Assembly: GCA_005406025.1 (NCBI GenBank)
Contig: BGZK01000750.1
Coordinates: 124,001-188,000 of the forward strand
Length of the DNA: 64,000 bases
From: Eumeta japonica
Lineage: Eukaryota > Arthropoda > Insecta > Lepidoptera > Psychidae
Direction of reading: 5' to 3'
The position numbers were made by a program, and so were the translations under genes. The notes beneath the pieces are model-generated. The model worked only from the letters and a program-made list of their open reading frames with translations. It searched no databases and was not told where the DNA came from. Of this stretch, positions 22,600 to 34,120 are shown one piece after another; the first letter of the stretch is position 1, and each line of letters starts with the position of its first letter.

Positions 22600-25145
22600 T
22601 TTGCTCCAATATGGGTAATGAGTATCAAATGCCTCTCGGGCATCCGGGTTGAGGTCCCACCTAGGAAAAGAGGCCCAGGCCAATATCACTGCCGTCAGCG
22701 GTTTGGGCACATGGTCACGAACTGTCATGCGGATCCTAGGTGCGTTTAGTGCTTGGTCCCTTATTGGACCAGGGAGTGCCCGAGCACTCAAGAATCGGTG
22801 GGAAAACCCTCATGCGTTAACTGTGGGCAAGATCACACCACCAACTACAGAGAGTGCCCGAAAACACTCAACCTTACTACCAAAACAACTAACAGGACTG
22901 GCAAAAAATGGTCCTTCCGTACACCTCCTAGTGTCAACCGCGACAAAAGGAATTTCCCTGCCCTACGAGCCAAAAATTCTACCTGGAGTTTCGATGTAGC
23001 ATTCCGCCTTGCGCCCATTAACCCGTGGAGAAAAAGCAGACTCCGTGGGCTGCCTCGGAGCCGCCGAGGCAGGCCACCCGCCAAAAGCTTCCTGCGCTGC
23101 CTCCTGCTCCTGCGGTAATGGTCCTAGCAGCCTCATTTGAAAAAGACATTAAAACAATGATGACTGTCCTCCGAACCATCAAGATCTCGGAGATCTCCGA
23201 GTTCGCCAACGACCTACGCCTATGTAGAAACTCGGAGGACAAACTAAATGTCTTCGTCAAATACCATCACCTGAGGGTAAGATTAGAGTCTATCTAATAT
23301 CCGCAGCCGGGTGCAATATTACTCCCTCAGTTGGACGCTATGAACCACACAATATCTCCTTAATGCCATTTAACGCGAACGGGTTAAATAAAAACATTCC
23401 GGAATTAAAGAAATGTATGTCGTAGTACGGAATAGACTTTCTATTAGTTCAAGAAACCTTTTTAAAGCCACACAGGCCTAGGACTTCCAAAATTGCAGGG
23501 TACGTACAACTACGAACGGACGAAACATACGCTAGGAAAGGGGGTATTGAACTATATTACAAGCGCTCCTTATACCTACTGCGGCCCGATCGACATTCCA
23601 CCTCTCATGAATATGGAAGCTGCAGGTTGTGGACTCGCTACGACAGAACGCGGTACACTTGTCATAATCTCTGTCTATCTGCCAGCCACCAAATAGTTGC
23701 TCTGGAACAACCTCTAAGCCCTTCCCGCTCTAAGGGATGCCGTCATCCTCTTCGGTGATTTCAATTGTAAATACTCCAGGTGAGATTGTCCGGATGCTAA
23801 TTATAGTCGAAACGAACTTCAACGATTGAGGACAAATTATATTTCGAAATTATTGCGCTCTCTATGTCGACTAACTACCCGGGCGATCCCTCTAATAGAC
23901 CCTCCACGTTAAACATTCGTAATTAAAGGCGTCGCGCTTAATGTGAGCTGTATCGAGACACTTCACTTTCTCGATTCAAAACATCAACCGCTCTTACTAA
24001 GGATAGGCCCTCCCTCCGGTGGGATGGAGGCGGAAAATCACAATTGAAACAGTGTCTACCGCACTTGAGCGAATCGACATTCCCTTACTAAATAGCATTC
24101 CCTATGACATCAATACCACTGACGATATCAATTCAGCCATAGGTGCTCTTACCAACCTCATCAGAATAGTAGCCGGGAAAACAATTTGCGGGAGATTCCA
24201 GCGTCCTCGGACAACCGGAAGCTTCCTGCCTATGTTCTCGAATTGTTAAGAGCAAAAAACGCAGCTTTGCGCCGCGCAAGCGCATATCCTGCTGCAGAGT
24301 ATAGAATCAGAGCGCGAGCCCTTCAACGTCGAGTGAGGGCTCGCATTCAAGAGATCCGAAATGTGAACTAAAGCGATCTCATAGAGGAAACCACGCCCAC
24401 GCACAAAACGTTTTGGAATGTTACCAAAGCGCTCAAATGAGAAGGGTACATCTCTGTATCTCCTCTTGAAAGACCAGATAATTCTACTGACTTAGACGAC
24501 GTGGAGATAGCGGAGTGCCTAGCGGACAGTATAGAATCCAAATACGCTCACGCGTGCATTTTACACATACACCGCATCGAAGAAGAGGTCCGGCATAAAG
24601 TTTCCCTCGAACCCTAAAGACGATCTACCTCCCGTCTCTCTTAGCGAAGTATAAAACTAATTAAATCTCTTAAAACCAGAAAGACACAGGGCCTCGATGG
24701 CATCAGTAATAAAGCTATCAAATGCCTTTCCTTGCCCCTATTGGGCTTACTGGTTGCTATATTTAACTCGTGCCCTAACAGTTGCTATTTTCCCCCCATT
24801 TGGAAAGAGACGGAGATAATAAGTATGAATAAACCAGAGATACCTCGCGACCTCCCTACAAGTTACAGACCAATCATCCCTCTGAACGGTCTAAGTAAAC
24901 TTTTCGAGAAAATTCTAAATTCTACAAGCGGTCACTTTCTCGGGAAAGGTCTTACTATAGATAAACAGTTCGGTTTACGCCCTATACATTCATGTCCCCA
25001 GCAAGCCCTCGTCCAGTGTAATACATCACGGAGGGCTTTAGATCAAAGCCAAAAATCGTAGCTGTTTTTTTGATGTAAATATGGCTTTCGATAGAATAAG
25101 GCACACAGGCCTTAAAAAGTCTCACGGAAGTCACCGAATCTAATT
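22600..25145 (+). pseudogene. Degraded Jockey-like LINE: end of ORF1 plus endonuclease and RT parts
   Basis: Read across frameshifts, the order fits an insect Jockey-clade element. ORF1 has zinc knuckles (CRQRFGHMVTNCHADPRC, then CVNCGQDHTTNYREC at about 22810-22860) and a C-terminal block to about 23297. ORF2 has an apurinic-type endonuclease (LVQETFLKP, YARKGG, GTLVIISVYLPATK, 23440-23700). Reverse transcriptase begins with KTQGLDGISNKAIK (about 24670) and SYRPIIPLNGLSKLFEKIL (about 24860) and reaches FDVNMAFDRIRH, including the first catalytic Asp region, at about 25070-25100. The element then stops: the YxDD region, the rest of the RT and the 3' end are missing. Many stops and shifts make it inactive. 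Losing the 3' end is unusual for a LINE and implies later deletion or overwriting. Confidence 0.85.
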
Positions 25146-25200
25146 TATATCTAAGCTTAGGTATTTCTTAGCCAGTTAGGTCTAATTAGGCTATATCACC

Positions 25201-25525
25201 TCACTCCACCGGCCGTTTCCGTGGCGGATAGAATAAACGGACCCGACACGTGACGGTGTCCAGTGACATCCTATACCGAGATGATCCTTTAAGGAATCGC
25301 CTAAAGGGCATGTCACGCACCGTCAGCACCCCCGTGAGCTGTCCGACCGCGTTCAGTGAAACCATCACAGCATTCCAGCCGACAGCATTGCCGACCCACC
25401 ATTTCTTTAGGGGGACTTTTTTAATGGGTTTCAGTTCCACACTATCTGCATACATGGGCGCGTGGGTGTGCGTTATGCTTTTTTTATCTCCTCTTCGTCT
25501 CAAAAGAAAGAAAAATAAGGTATAA
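25201..25525. repeat. Unidentified GC-richer segment, probable dispersed repeat
   Basis: Base composition changes sharply against the AT-rich flanks. Both strands carry frames of 91-100 codons with no recognisable domain, and the two frames mirror each other. It directly follows the broken LINE end, so it may be the sequence that replaced the LINE 3' part. I cannot name it. Confidence 0.35.
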
Positions 25526-25683
25526 AATTAAAAGATTTTACAAGTACAACCCAGTGCATGTTGGATCATAGAGTTCATGCAGTCTTTTGTTCTCTACTTA
25601 ATATTAAGTAATAAAATCAAAACTAGAAACTTGAAAACAAAGTGGCTAAAATATTTTTTTATATTAAATGGTTTTATTGTAAA

Positions 25684-26014
25684 TAATTATGTGAATAATA
25701 TACTAAACACTAGCAAATAATTAAGTAGAGTCAACTCTACACAAGCACCAATCAACACGCCTTGGATCGATTAGGAGATTTATCAATCAGATGGCATAGT
25801 TCAGACAAAAAAATAAAATTGTAGGGCATATCGTAACAATAAATAGCACTTATAATGTAATGAGTCGTTAATTATGAAAACATCACGAGTCCTACGATTT
25901 TATTTTTTTGTCTGATCAATTCTCTATATCGGTGTGGAGACTGGTATGTTGATAGGTACCTAAAATCTACTTAATTATTTATTAACATTTACTTACATTA
26001 TTCACATAATTATT
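25684..26014. mobile_element. Foldback/MITE-like inverted repeat, about 330 bp
   Basis: Nested complementary blocks run in mirror order: AATTATGTGAATAAT pairs with ATTATTCACATAATT at the outside, TAATTAAGTAGA with TCTACTTAATTA, and ACAAAAAAATAAAATTGTAGG with CCTACGATTTTATTTTTTTGT inside. Blocks between them differ, so the stem is interrupted. It has no coding capacity; the exact ends and duplication are not clear. Confidence 0.65.
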
Positions 26015-27283
26015 TTTAAAAAAACTGTTTAACTAGAATTTCTTTTAGTAATTCAATGTGCCACCAATTTGGTTTGAATAAAATTTTCTTTTAAATAAAG
26101 GTGTTGACTTATTTTGATGATGACATATTTTGCGTAGGTATTAAAGTAGTTTTGAATTTACTACACCCTACTTTAAAATCTATGACATTTTAAAGCTTAT
26201 CAATTATTAACTTTAGTGTTACTACACCTTTGCTTACAATCTAAAATTAATACGAAGTGAAATGTCATATATAATGTCTGTCAAACAAATGTCAGTTCTC
26301 ACGAAAATGTGTATGTGACAGATAGAAGTGAAGGGTTTGAGTTTGATTCGATATTTATTTGAAATACTTGTTGAATAAGTTACGTTTACATGCTTCAGTA
26401 ATATATTAGAGTCATCATTATTTGCCGTCTCAATATGCAATAAAGTGCTTAAAGTGATTGTGGAAGCGACACCTGCTATAACACCGAGGCGGTGATTGTT
26501 CAGGTATCTAACGGTATTTGTTTTTGTCAACGTCGATATTTTCTTAGATTTTGTTCATTTTATGTATATACCATTTAATACACAATATCCCCTTATTAAT
26601 ATATACAGTTGAAATCACAACTTAGGACATTAGTTTGTAATTTTTAAACTAATTCTAATTCAGACGAAAAGCGTGACCGATTTATACAACATTGATTTCA
26701 TCCAATACTTGTTGTACTTAGAAAGAAAAACAACGAAAGTGTACATAAATTGTATGTCAATGTGATGATAATAGTAATGCAAACTGGAATAATATATGAT
26801 TGTTTATTTATATAGACAAATCTTGACATTAGTCTAGGACTTTAACGTCAGCCATTGTTAATTCCAAGCAATTTATATAAAAAGGAGGAATATTCAAGAA
26901 TTTACCCAGAACAATAAAAGTATTGGTAATAAATTCAATTTGAGCTACCTGATAGACGTGTCTTACAGCCAAAACAGTTAAGTACCAATTCCATTCAGCT
27001 TACAAATTGTCTTGAAACATACAATTTTTGATGTTATTTTATTAAAATTAAAATTATTACAAGAACATAATCTGGATTTTGTTTTTGAGAAGCAAGCTTA
27101 GAAAAGGTTTCATATTTCTTTTTTTTTTTCAATTAAAATATTCTAGAACACCAGGGAAGGACAGGACCCCTTATTCATACCTGACTGTTGGCATTTCGGT
27201 TCAGAAGCATTTTCACATTCTGTCTAATAGCTAAATGGTATTTTAGGGTCATTACAAGTAGTGCATCCTTATGTATATTTAAA
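26015..27283. other. AT-rich, nothing recognised
   Basis: Only short chance frames. No repeat boundaries seen. Confidence 0.4.
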
Positions 27284-27343
27284 AATCAATATCATTGATT
27301 ACAATGTAATTGATTGATTACATTGTAATCAATGATATTGATT
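27284..27343. repeat. 60-bp palindrome with 27-bp perfect arms
   Basis: Arms 27284-27310 (AATCAATATCATTGATTACA...) and 27317-27343 are exact reverse complements around the 6-nt loop TGATTG. The arm itself contains inner repeats of ATTGATTACA. No element ends are visible. Confidence 0.9.
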
Positions 27344-28242
27344 ACAATTGAATCAAACATTTCATGCAAAATATTATATATTGTCAAATGGTTACCAGAT
27401 ATGGTTTTATCTGGTTGTTGGCATAAATTATGAAAAACATTAATATATTAACTAGACCGGTTCAAAAAATAGACTATTTTTTTTTCAAAACCTGCAATGA
27501 AGTACCTTCCTAGTCATAAAAAAAGAAGTCCGTGAAAACGGGAGCTCTTAATATTACTATTGAAAAGTCGCTCATCATAAATTTCTATTTTACATTTAAA
27601 TAACATGGAAAAATTTTTTCTAATTCAGAATTTTATAGCTCATTTTTGAATCAACATATCGAAATGAGCAATACACATATTTGAAGAAAATTGAACACTA
27701 AATAAAATGTCTCTTATGTTTTTTATGTATTTTACACTCCTCTAATAGTTATTCGAGTTTAAAATTCAACATGTAATCAATTTAAAATGTTTTCCTTAAA
27801 TATCTTATGAGTTTTATTAAAAAAAATTAACTTAGAATATTGAATTGTCAAGTTCAACGTCTTGACAAACTAGATATCTTTTGATCTACTATTAAGAATA
27901 AATAACTTTTTAATTTAAGAAATTCGAAATTCGTTCTTTCTTTGAACAATAAAAAAAAATTTTTGGACCCTTTAGAAACAGTCTGTTTTTACTTACTAGA
28001 CACGGTATGGGCACTTTAAGAGCCCTCATTATTTTCGAAAACCCCGCCATAACTTTGAACGACCAATAAACCGAATTAAAAGATTACGGAAGTGATGAAA
28101 CATCCGATCGACCAACTTTTTAGAGAAGGATTGAAATAAAAATATCAAATTTTAAAGTATCATTTTCTTAAGTATTATTATTGAAACAACCTTTTTTTTT
28201 AATAAATTATACTATAAAAATTGTTATAAAATAAATTGATGA

Positions 28243-28509
28243 CTATTTTAAAGTTGTTTTATTAAAGTTTGGAAAATGTCGATGATGTTCTTGTACAACT
28301 TGTAGAAAATATTGGAGTTGCTCCTCATTTTTCAATAAGCAATTATTGTAATCTTCTATTGATGCAATACCCTGTTCCTCTACATCATTAACTACTGTTA
28401 ACCCTTTGAAAATTTCTAGGTTTTCCTTATAACTCCCATTTTCTGACCACATTTTTATGTCAGCATCAAGGAAATCATAGGGTAAATCAAATATTTTAAA
28501 GAGCATCAA
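28243..28509 (-). pseudogene. C-terminal fragment of a transposon-derived protein
   Basis: An 88-codon open frame. It contains LTVVNDVEEQGIASIEDYN and NEEQLQYFLQVVQEHHRHFP. This resembles the C-terminal VVNDTAERG...EEQ.Q.LLQVV..HR..FP block of an uncharacterised, transposon-associated protein family that I recall from insect genomes. The family memory is imprecise, so I give no name. No upstream domains were found on the minus strand (positions above 28510), so it is an isolated fragment. Confidence 0.5.
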
Positions 28510-31239
28510 TGATTTTATTGATAATTCAATATTTTAAATTAATTTTTTTCAATAAATATCATAAAATATTTTAAAAATTAAACCCAATGAGAAATTATGT
28601 AAAGTTATACTAACAATATTAGAGAAAAGTACATTTACTAAAATATTTATTTTGAAATAAATGTATTGAATTGTAAATTTCTATTGTAGTTAAGTAAATT
28701 AGAAAATAATTTCAAACACTAATTCAATACATAGTGACATCATTGTATAAGCCATTTGTCAAGTTATTTTTTGACAATTACTCATAAGGGCAAATCGAAT
28801 ATATTCACTACATAAATATTGTAAAAGACCTTGAAAATTAAGATTGCTCATTGCAATCAAATAACTTTGTGATCTAATCTATGCATGTATGAACAGCACA
28901 TCATAACTAGAACTATTTGCAACTACTAACCTACTCGTCTTGTGCTATTCATCCAAGAAACGCGTGTTTGCCCCATGCATTTAGTTATTGTTTTTGTTAG
29001 ATAAATTACCAATCTTCACAGTGCTGCATCTTGTCAGTTTGTAGTTAAAAATGTCTAGACATAAGGGAGTGTCATTTAAATTTTATCGATTCATTTTAAA
29101 AAAGGAGAAACCGGTCTTATGTAACAAGTATGATATAATTATTTACATGATATACAATGTTATGAAAAATAATGATTCAATTTCAAAATACACTTGCAAA
29201 TGGGGTAGTGAAGACTAGAGTAAATATTGAAAATGATGAAGAAATTGAAAAATGATCTTTTGGAAGAGATTTTTTATTGTTGATTTTTACAAAAACAATC
29301 AACTATTTCAAGAATATCAAGATTTTCTTAAGTTACAAAAGCCAAAAAAACACACAGATGAACGTTTATCAAGTGGTATGACAATACTTGTCCCTGAAGT
29401 AAAGGAATATATAGGTACATATGTACCTATGAAAGTGTACCTCTAATGTCTTAATAAACATTGATTTTATTGGTTGGTTTGATTTGTTTTTGTTGTTTGG
29501 AATTAACACCTTGAATTATATATTAACCCTAAAAAGGTAGCCATATGAAAATGTACCTGTAAAATAGTCATATGTGGTGAAGTAGGTTATCTTTTTAGAA
29601 TTAATAATTTATACAAAAATCACTTTTTATCGTACATTATTTATCGGGTATTTTTGATTATGTCAATGCGTTATGACAACTTGTCCGGTTAAATAAGTCT
29701 CCACTGTATATAATAAAATGAAATATAGCTGTATTTAAATGTTCATGTTTCATATTTTTCAAGATCTATTCAATAAGTAAGATCCTCATCCAAAATGCAA
29801 AAATAGATTAGTTTCATGTTCATTTGATACATTTTATTGGTGTAAGTACTAAATACATTATGATTTCAATAATTGTAATTTTTTATGTAGAAATGATATA
29901 AAATTGCAAGACAGATTTTGGTGAAAGTTGAAAGAGAAAGGAAAAGTTGTAGGAGGAAGGAATGCTGTCTTCCATCTACATTCATCAATTATTCTTTAAT
30001 CTCTTGATATAGCCAAAAATATATTATCAGGAAACATAATGGATAAAAAGGGCACTTATGCACAAAATAATAAGTCACTACACACTTTTTTTAAATTTTG
30101 GTTTGAATAAATGAATTATTTGTGCATATTTTAACTTTTTTGTTTGTAACCTCTTTATCAAAGTTGTGTACCTAATTGGATTATCTCGAGTCAACATATT
30201 TCTCAACAATTTCTATTGAAGTGTTCTCAACTACATAATACAATTGGCATATGAATGCTGAAGAAGAACAAGAAATCATGAGATTTCTTGTTCATTTTAT
30301 TACAAACAGTTCTTGAGAAACTACTGCGGCTCATGTAGGAGATTATGAATAGTGAATTATAGGAATAAGATTTAGAGTGTTAAATTATGAAAATATCAAA
30401 TAAATCATAAAAACTGTGTACTTGCTTAACTAGTCATATGATTATTATTTGTATTGATGATCCAACCTGACATAGTTAAAAAATGAAAATAAACATCAGA
30501 AAAATTTATTAACAAAACAATTCATTATTATATTTACCTTATTTCTTAATATTGTGAATTTATGTGGCTTAAAATATGTGTTGCAAAATAACAAAATGTA
30601 TATATTAAAAATAAATTTTTGTTACATTTTTTTTTAATTGACCAAAAGCATATTGGACCATGCTCATTATATAGCTTTAGTTTCTAGTACTAAATCTTTG
30701 AGTTAAGCCCTGGACGGTTGAATGGAGGAACGGACATGGCAAAACTATATGGATGCCTTGTTAACTATGGAACTCTAAAATAAGAGTGGAAAGTATTTGC
30801 CAATGAGGAAACTTATTTATTTATTCGTAATTTTTTATTTGCAATGCAATAAAATCGTTAGTTAAACTATAAATACAAATTATCTGTTGCACCCCAAGTA
30901 TTTAATTTCAAATCATTTTCATATGTTCAAGACAATCTCTAAGAGTTAAGAAATCTGTAATGCAACATATCTATGTTTTCTCTTCTCAGAGTGGTATTTT
31001 ATTTTTTTGTAACACTGCAGTACATCTAGAAGTATTTTAGGTACTTCTAATATTCTTTTAAAATTTCTTTTGCAATAATTATACTGAAAATAACAGTCTT
31101 TACTCAATATGATTATTAATTTAAAGAATATTTTGTTTATCCTTGAGTAGTGGAAGCTTTTACCCCGAAGCATTTTTCCTATATTGTCTTTTTTAAACTA
31201 GCTTCTACAGTGTAAACATATCTCTCATATATAAAATGA
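28510..31239. other. AT-rich, no gene supported
   Basis: It contains a 12-bp-arm hairpin at 30266-30293 (GAACAAGAAATC / GATTTCTTGTTC). Short frames near 29041-29446 show no domain. A GGACGGTTGAATGG...ACGGACATGG stretch near 30710 may be a remnant of the GACAGAC-type dispersed repeat. Confidence 0.4.
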
Positions 31240-31890
31240 ATTCCTTTATCTTGTATATGAACGATTACAATCTTATCCATGACTCTGACCGCTACTCCAT
31301 TGTTGAATCCAGTTCCGATCCTATTCTAAATGTTAGTTTGTCTTACTCTGGGTTCTGATGGCAGTCCTATCTATTTAGGTAGATTTCAATTTTGATCTCA
31401 CTTTCTACTCCAGTCCCATTCCCAATTCCAATCATAATATTGCTTATTTCAATTCTGGTCTTAATTTTCATTTTAGTCCCACAGTTAATATTGATTGTAG
31501 TCTCATTCTCGATTTCAAACCCTTCAATCTCAAGTCAAATTTTCTCCTTTTTTCATTTGCAATTTCGATTTGGATATTTCCAATTTGGGCGAAGTCTTGG
31601 CACATACTAATATCAAAATGAAATTTATGTTATATTATTTTAGGATAATGCAGATTTAAGTGAGTTAAAGAATTTTTAGAATTTGTAATAGCACAAACAT
31701 GCAAATGAAGCCAAGTAAATAATTCATGCTTAGTCCATTTTACTGGGAGAGCTTCTCGTTAATGAAGTAATGTTTAGAATCTGTTCAGTAGTTCAGTTCA
31801 ATAGTACAAATATGCAAACAACACTAGATATGAATGCCAAATGCTAGTTTTCTTTTTCAAAACTTTTCCCATTCGCGAGTACTATATATC
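31240..31890 (+). repeat. Dispersed repeat, copy 2 (same family as 11436-12265)
   Basis: Pyrimidine-rich degenerate repeats (TCCAGTCCCATTCCCAATTCC and similar) are followed by TTTGTAATAGCACAAACATGC and TAGTACAAATATGCAAACAAC. This matches in order the copy at 11.4-12.3 kb. A 72-codon frame here follows from composition only. Confidence 0.55.
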
Positions 31891-31961
31891 GCTAGTCTCA
31901 TAGTAATTATATGAATAGATTAGGCAAGCAAAAAAAAGAACAAAATATATATTATTAAAAT

Positions 31962-32029
31962 ATATCTTTTACAATTAGGTGAAAGGAAGTCAGTTGTATG
32001 ACTTCCTCTCACCTAATTGTAAAAGATAT
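31962..32029. repeat. Hairpin with about 31-bp arms
   Basis: ATATCTTTTACAATTAGGTG... on the left is matched by ...CACCTAATTGTAAAAGATAT on the right, with one mismatch in the stem (AAAGGAAGTCA against TGACTTCCTCT) and a 6-nt loop GTTGTA. It is an isolated palindrome like those at 4080 and 27284. Confidence 0.88.
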
Positions 32030-32485
32030 GTATAATAAGCAATATTTATACTAAATTTCACAAGTTCTACCCCCCTCCAAAAAACTTTCATACAAAATTC
32101 AACCCCCTTTTACTTCAAAATTGTTTCTTAGTAGATCCTTACATTATACAATCTATCAATAAATCAAATTAAATTTTCATTCGAGCTTATAGTTTCAGAG
32201 ATCTGACAGAATTGGTGTATCATTTTTCCCTAATTGTAAATTTATTGTCTTTATTTTACATTGTTTAATAAAATCCTTCATGACTTAATATGCTGTAAAA
32301 AGTAAATTCTTTATCATTGAAATTTCCATACTGGTGGTTGTGCCACATTTTACTCATTTTACTAAGCCATTTCCTCGTAAAATCATTTTATTTCAGGTTG
32401 AGGGGCTTTAACCTTAAGCCTTTCATGCCGTCGCAGTGCAGGTTAGGGCTGAAACATCAAACTTGAAAATTATTAAGGGTTGATA
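32030..32485. other. AT-rich spacer
   Basis: It contains ACCCCCCTCC...TTCATACAAAATTCAACCCCC, the complement of a GGGGGTGAA...TTTGTATGAAAA-type repeat also present near 38910-39050. No gene. Confidence 0.35.
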
Positions 32486-33687
32486 TAAGGTTAGGGAAAA
32501 AGTTTTCTTATATTTTATATACAAAAAGATATTTTTCATAATGTTTAATTTGCTTAATATTAAAATGTGTGTATATATGCCATTTTCTTCAACAACTTCT
32601 TGCCATTTCCTAGGTTGTGATTTAATTCCATTGCTGCAGAAATTTTGGGATTTGTAATGAAAAAACTTCAACAAGTAGTTTTGACAGTCCCCTCTTGATA
32701 TTAACTGTGTCAGGGCTCTGTGGAGGATGCATTATCTCTTCCTAAACAAACTCTCTCAATATTTGTTGAGTGGCTAAACGTGTGTGGTTTGGCATTATAT
32801 GGCGAAAAATCGCACCCTTTTTGTTGATCGATTAAGGCCGTTTTTTCTACTTTTAGTTTGAGTCTCATAAGCTGTTAACAGTAGAGATCCAAATTGATGG
32901 TTTTGCCCGGCGGTAAAAACTTATAATGAATAATGTCCTACCAATTCCACCATACACATAGCATCAACTTATTTCAAACTAATTCTGGTTTCGCAGTCTG
33001 TAGAGCTTACTTGCCTTTTGACCATGATCTTTTTTGCATCTTTTCGAAGGTAATCCATTTTTCATCACCAGTGATCAATCTTTTTAAAAATAATTCGGTT
33101 TAATTACCTTTCTATAAGGAATAGAAAATTAGTACATGATTCATTACATTTCTTTCAATGATCTCATGTGGGACCGTTGAGATTTCTTGTATATCCACCT
33201 TTTTCCAAATGAGTCAAAACTGTTTTGTGGCCAATCCCTAATTGTTCAGCAATATCTTAAAAACTCATACGCCAATTTTGCTCTACTTTTTCCAAAATGG
33301 CATCCATTTTATATGTAACAGGTCGATCAGAGCAAGTTTTATCTTTGACATTAAAATTACTAGATTCAAAATGTTTGAACCAGTTTTGTGCCACTTTTAC
33401 CGACACTGCATTAGATCCATAAACGTCACAAATGTTTTTCGCGACTTGGGCCGCAGTTTTCTCTTTTTTGTAAGAAAACTTCAAAATGTATCTAGTTTTT
33501 ACTTTAGATTCATTCATTTTAGTACACAGAAAAGTAATAGAAAACAACTGGACATCATTTTTGCTTTTTATTATTTTTAATGTTACCTACGTAATAGTAC
33601 CAAAATTAGCCAGATACAAACAGCACAAAAGGATTTTACTGAAACTTTTTACTTACAGAATACGAAAAAACTTTTTCCCTGACCCAA
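32486..33687 (-). mobile_element. Near-complete, inactive mariner transposon (Tc1/mariner)
   Basis: The ends TAAGGTTAGGGAAAAAGTTT (32486) and AAACTTTTTCCCTGACCCAA (to 33687) are inverted repeats flanked by TA dinucleotides, the mariner target. Length 1,202 bp is typical. The minus strand encodes the transposase. From 33511 it has the N-terminal helix-turn-helix region (KEKTAAQVAKNI, NWFKHFESSNFNVKD). A D,D34D-type catalytic core follows: TGDEKWITF with the first Asp, then WWNWDIIHYKFLP-like and NAKPH blocks where the second Asp is lost. The C-terminal GIKSQPRKWQEVVEENGIY ends near 32580. Stops and a deletion around the third Asp make it dead. Both ends are intact enough to have been mobile in trans. 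Confidence 0.93.
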
Positions 33688-33691
33688 TATT

Positions 33692-33990
33692 AGTACAGTC
33701 ATTGTGTATTTTCACTGGGAAAGTTTTCCGGGAGTTATGAAAATTGGCAATTTTATTGATTTTGATGTGTTCTTACCGAATTTCAACTTTGCCACCTCGT
33801 ATCTTTGCCGCTCGCGCCGCCATATTGCAAAGATATCGCCTAAAAGCAGTTTTTTGATAATAATTCCTTTCCGACACATTTTACATGTAAAACATGTCTA
33901 TACAAAATAATAGTAGAGAAAATTTCCTACAATTTATAATATAACCTTTTTTTTTTCTAAAATCAATAGTTTGGCGTACGAGCGCCGTAA
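33692..33990. repeat. Left terminal inverted repeat of the 5.1-kb transposon
   Basis: Complementary to 38481-38792. The outer 45 bp align with small gaps and the inner 250 bp align closely. It contains the motif CGCCGCCATATTGC, a YY1/Pho-like GCCAT core, preserved in both ends. Confidence 0.88.
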
Positions 33991-34120
33991 AGTGTAGTTC
34001 AACACACGTTTCTGCAGAAATACTCATTTCCACATCACCATGATGTAGAGAAAGCGGCGCGTTTTTTTATCTTGATATCCCCAGTAAGCCTAATTCACAT
34101 CTGACTCATTATTTAAAAAT

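Noticed and set aside
33242..33740. Plus-strand frames of 84-112 codons
   Set aside because: Antisense to the mariner transposase; the minus strand carries the recognisable domain.
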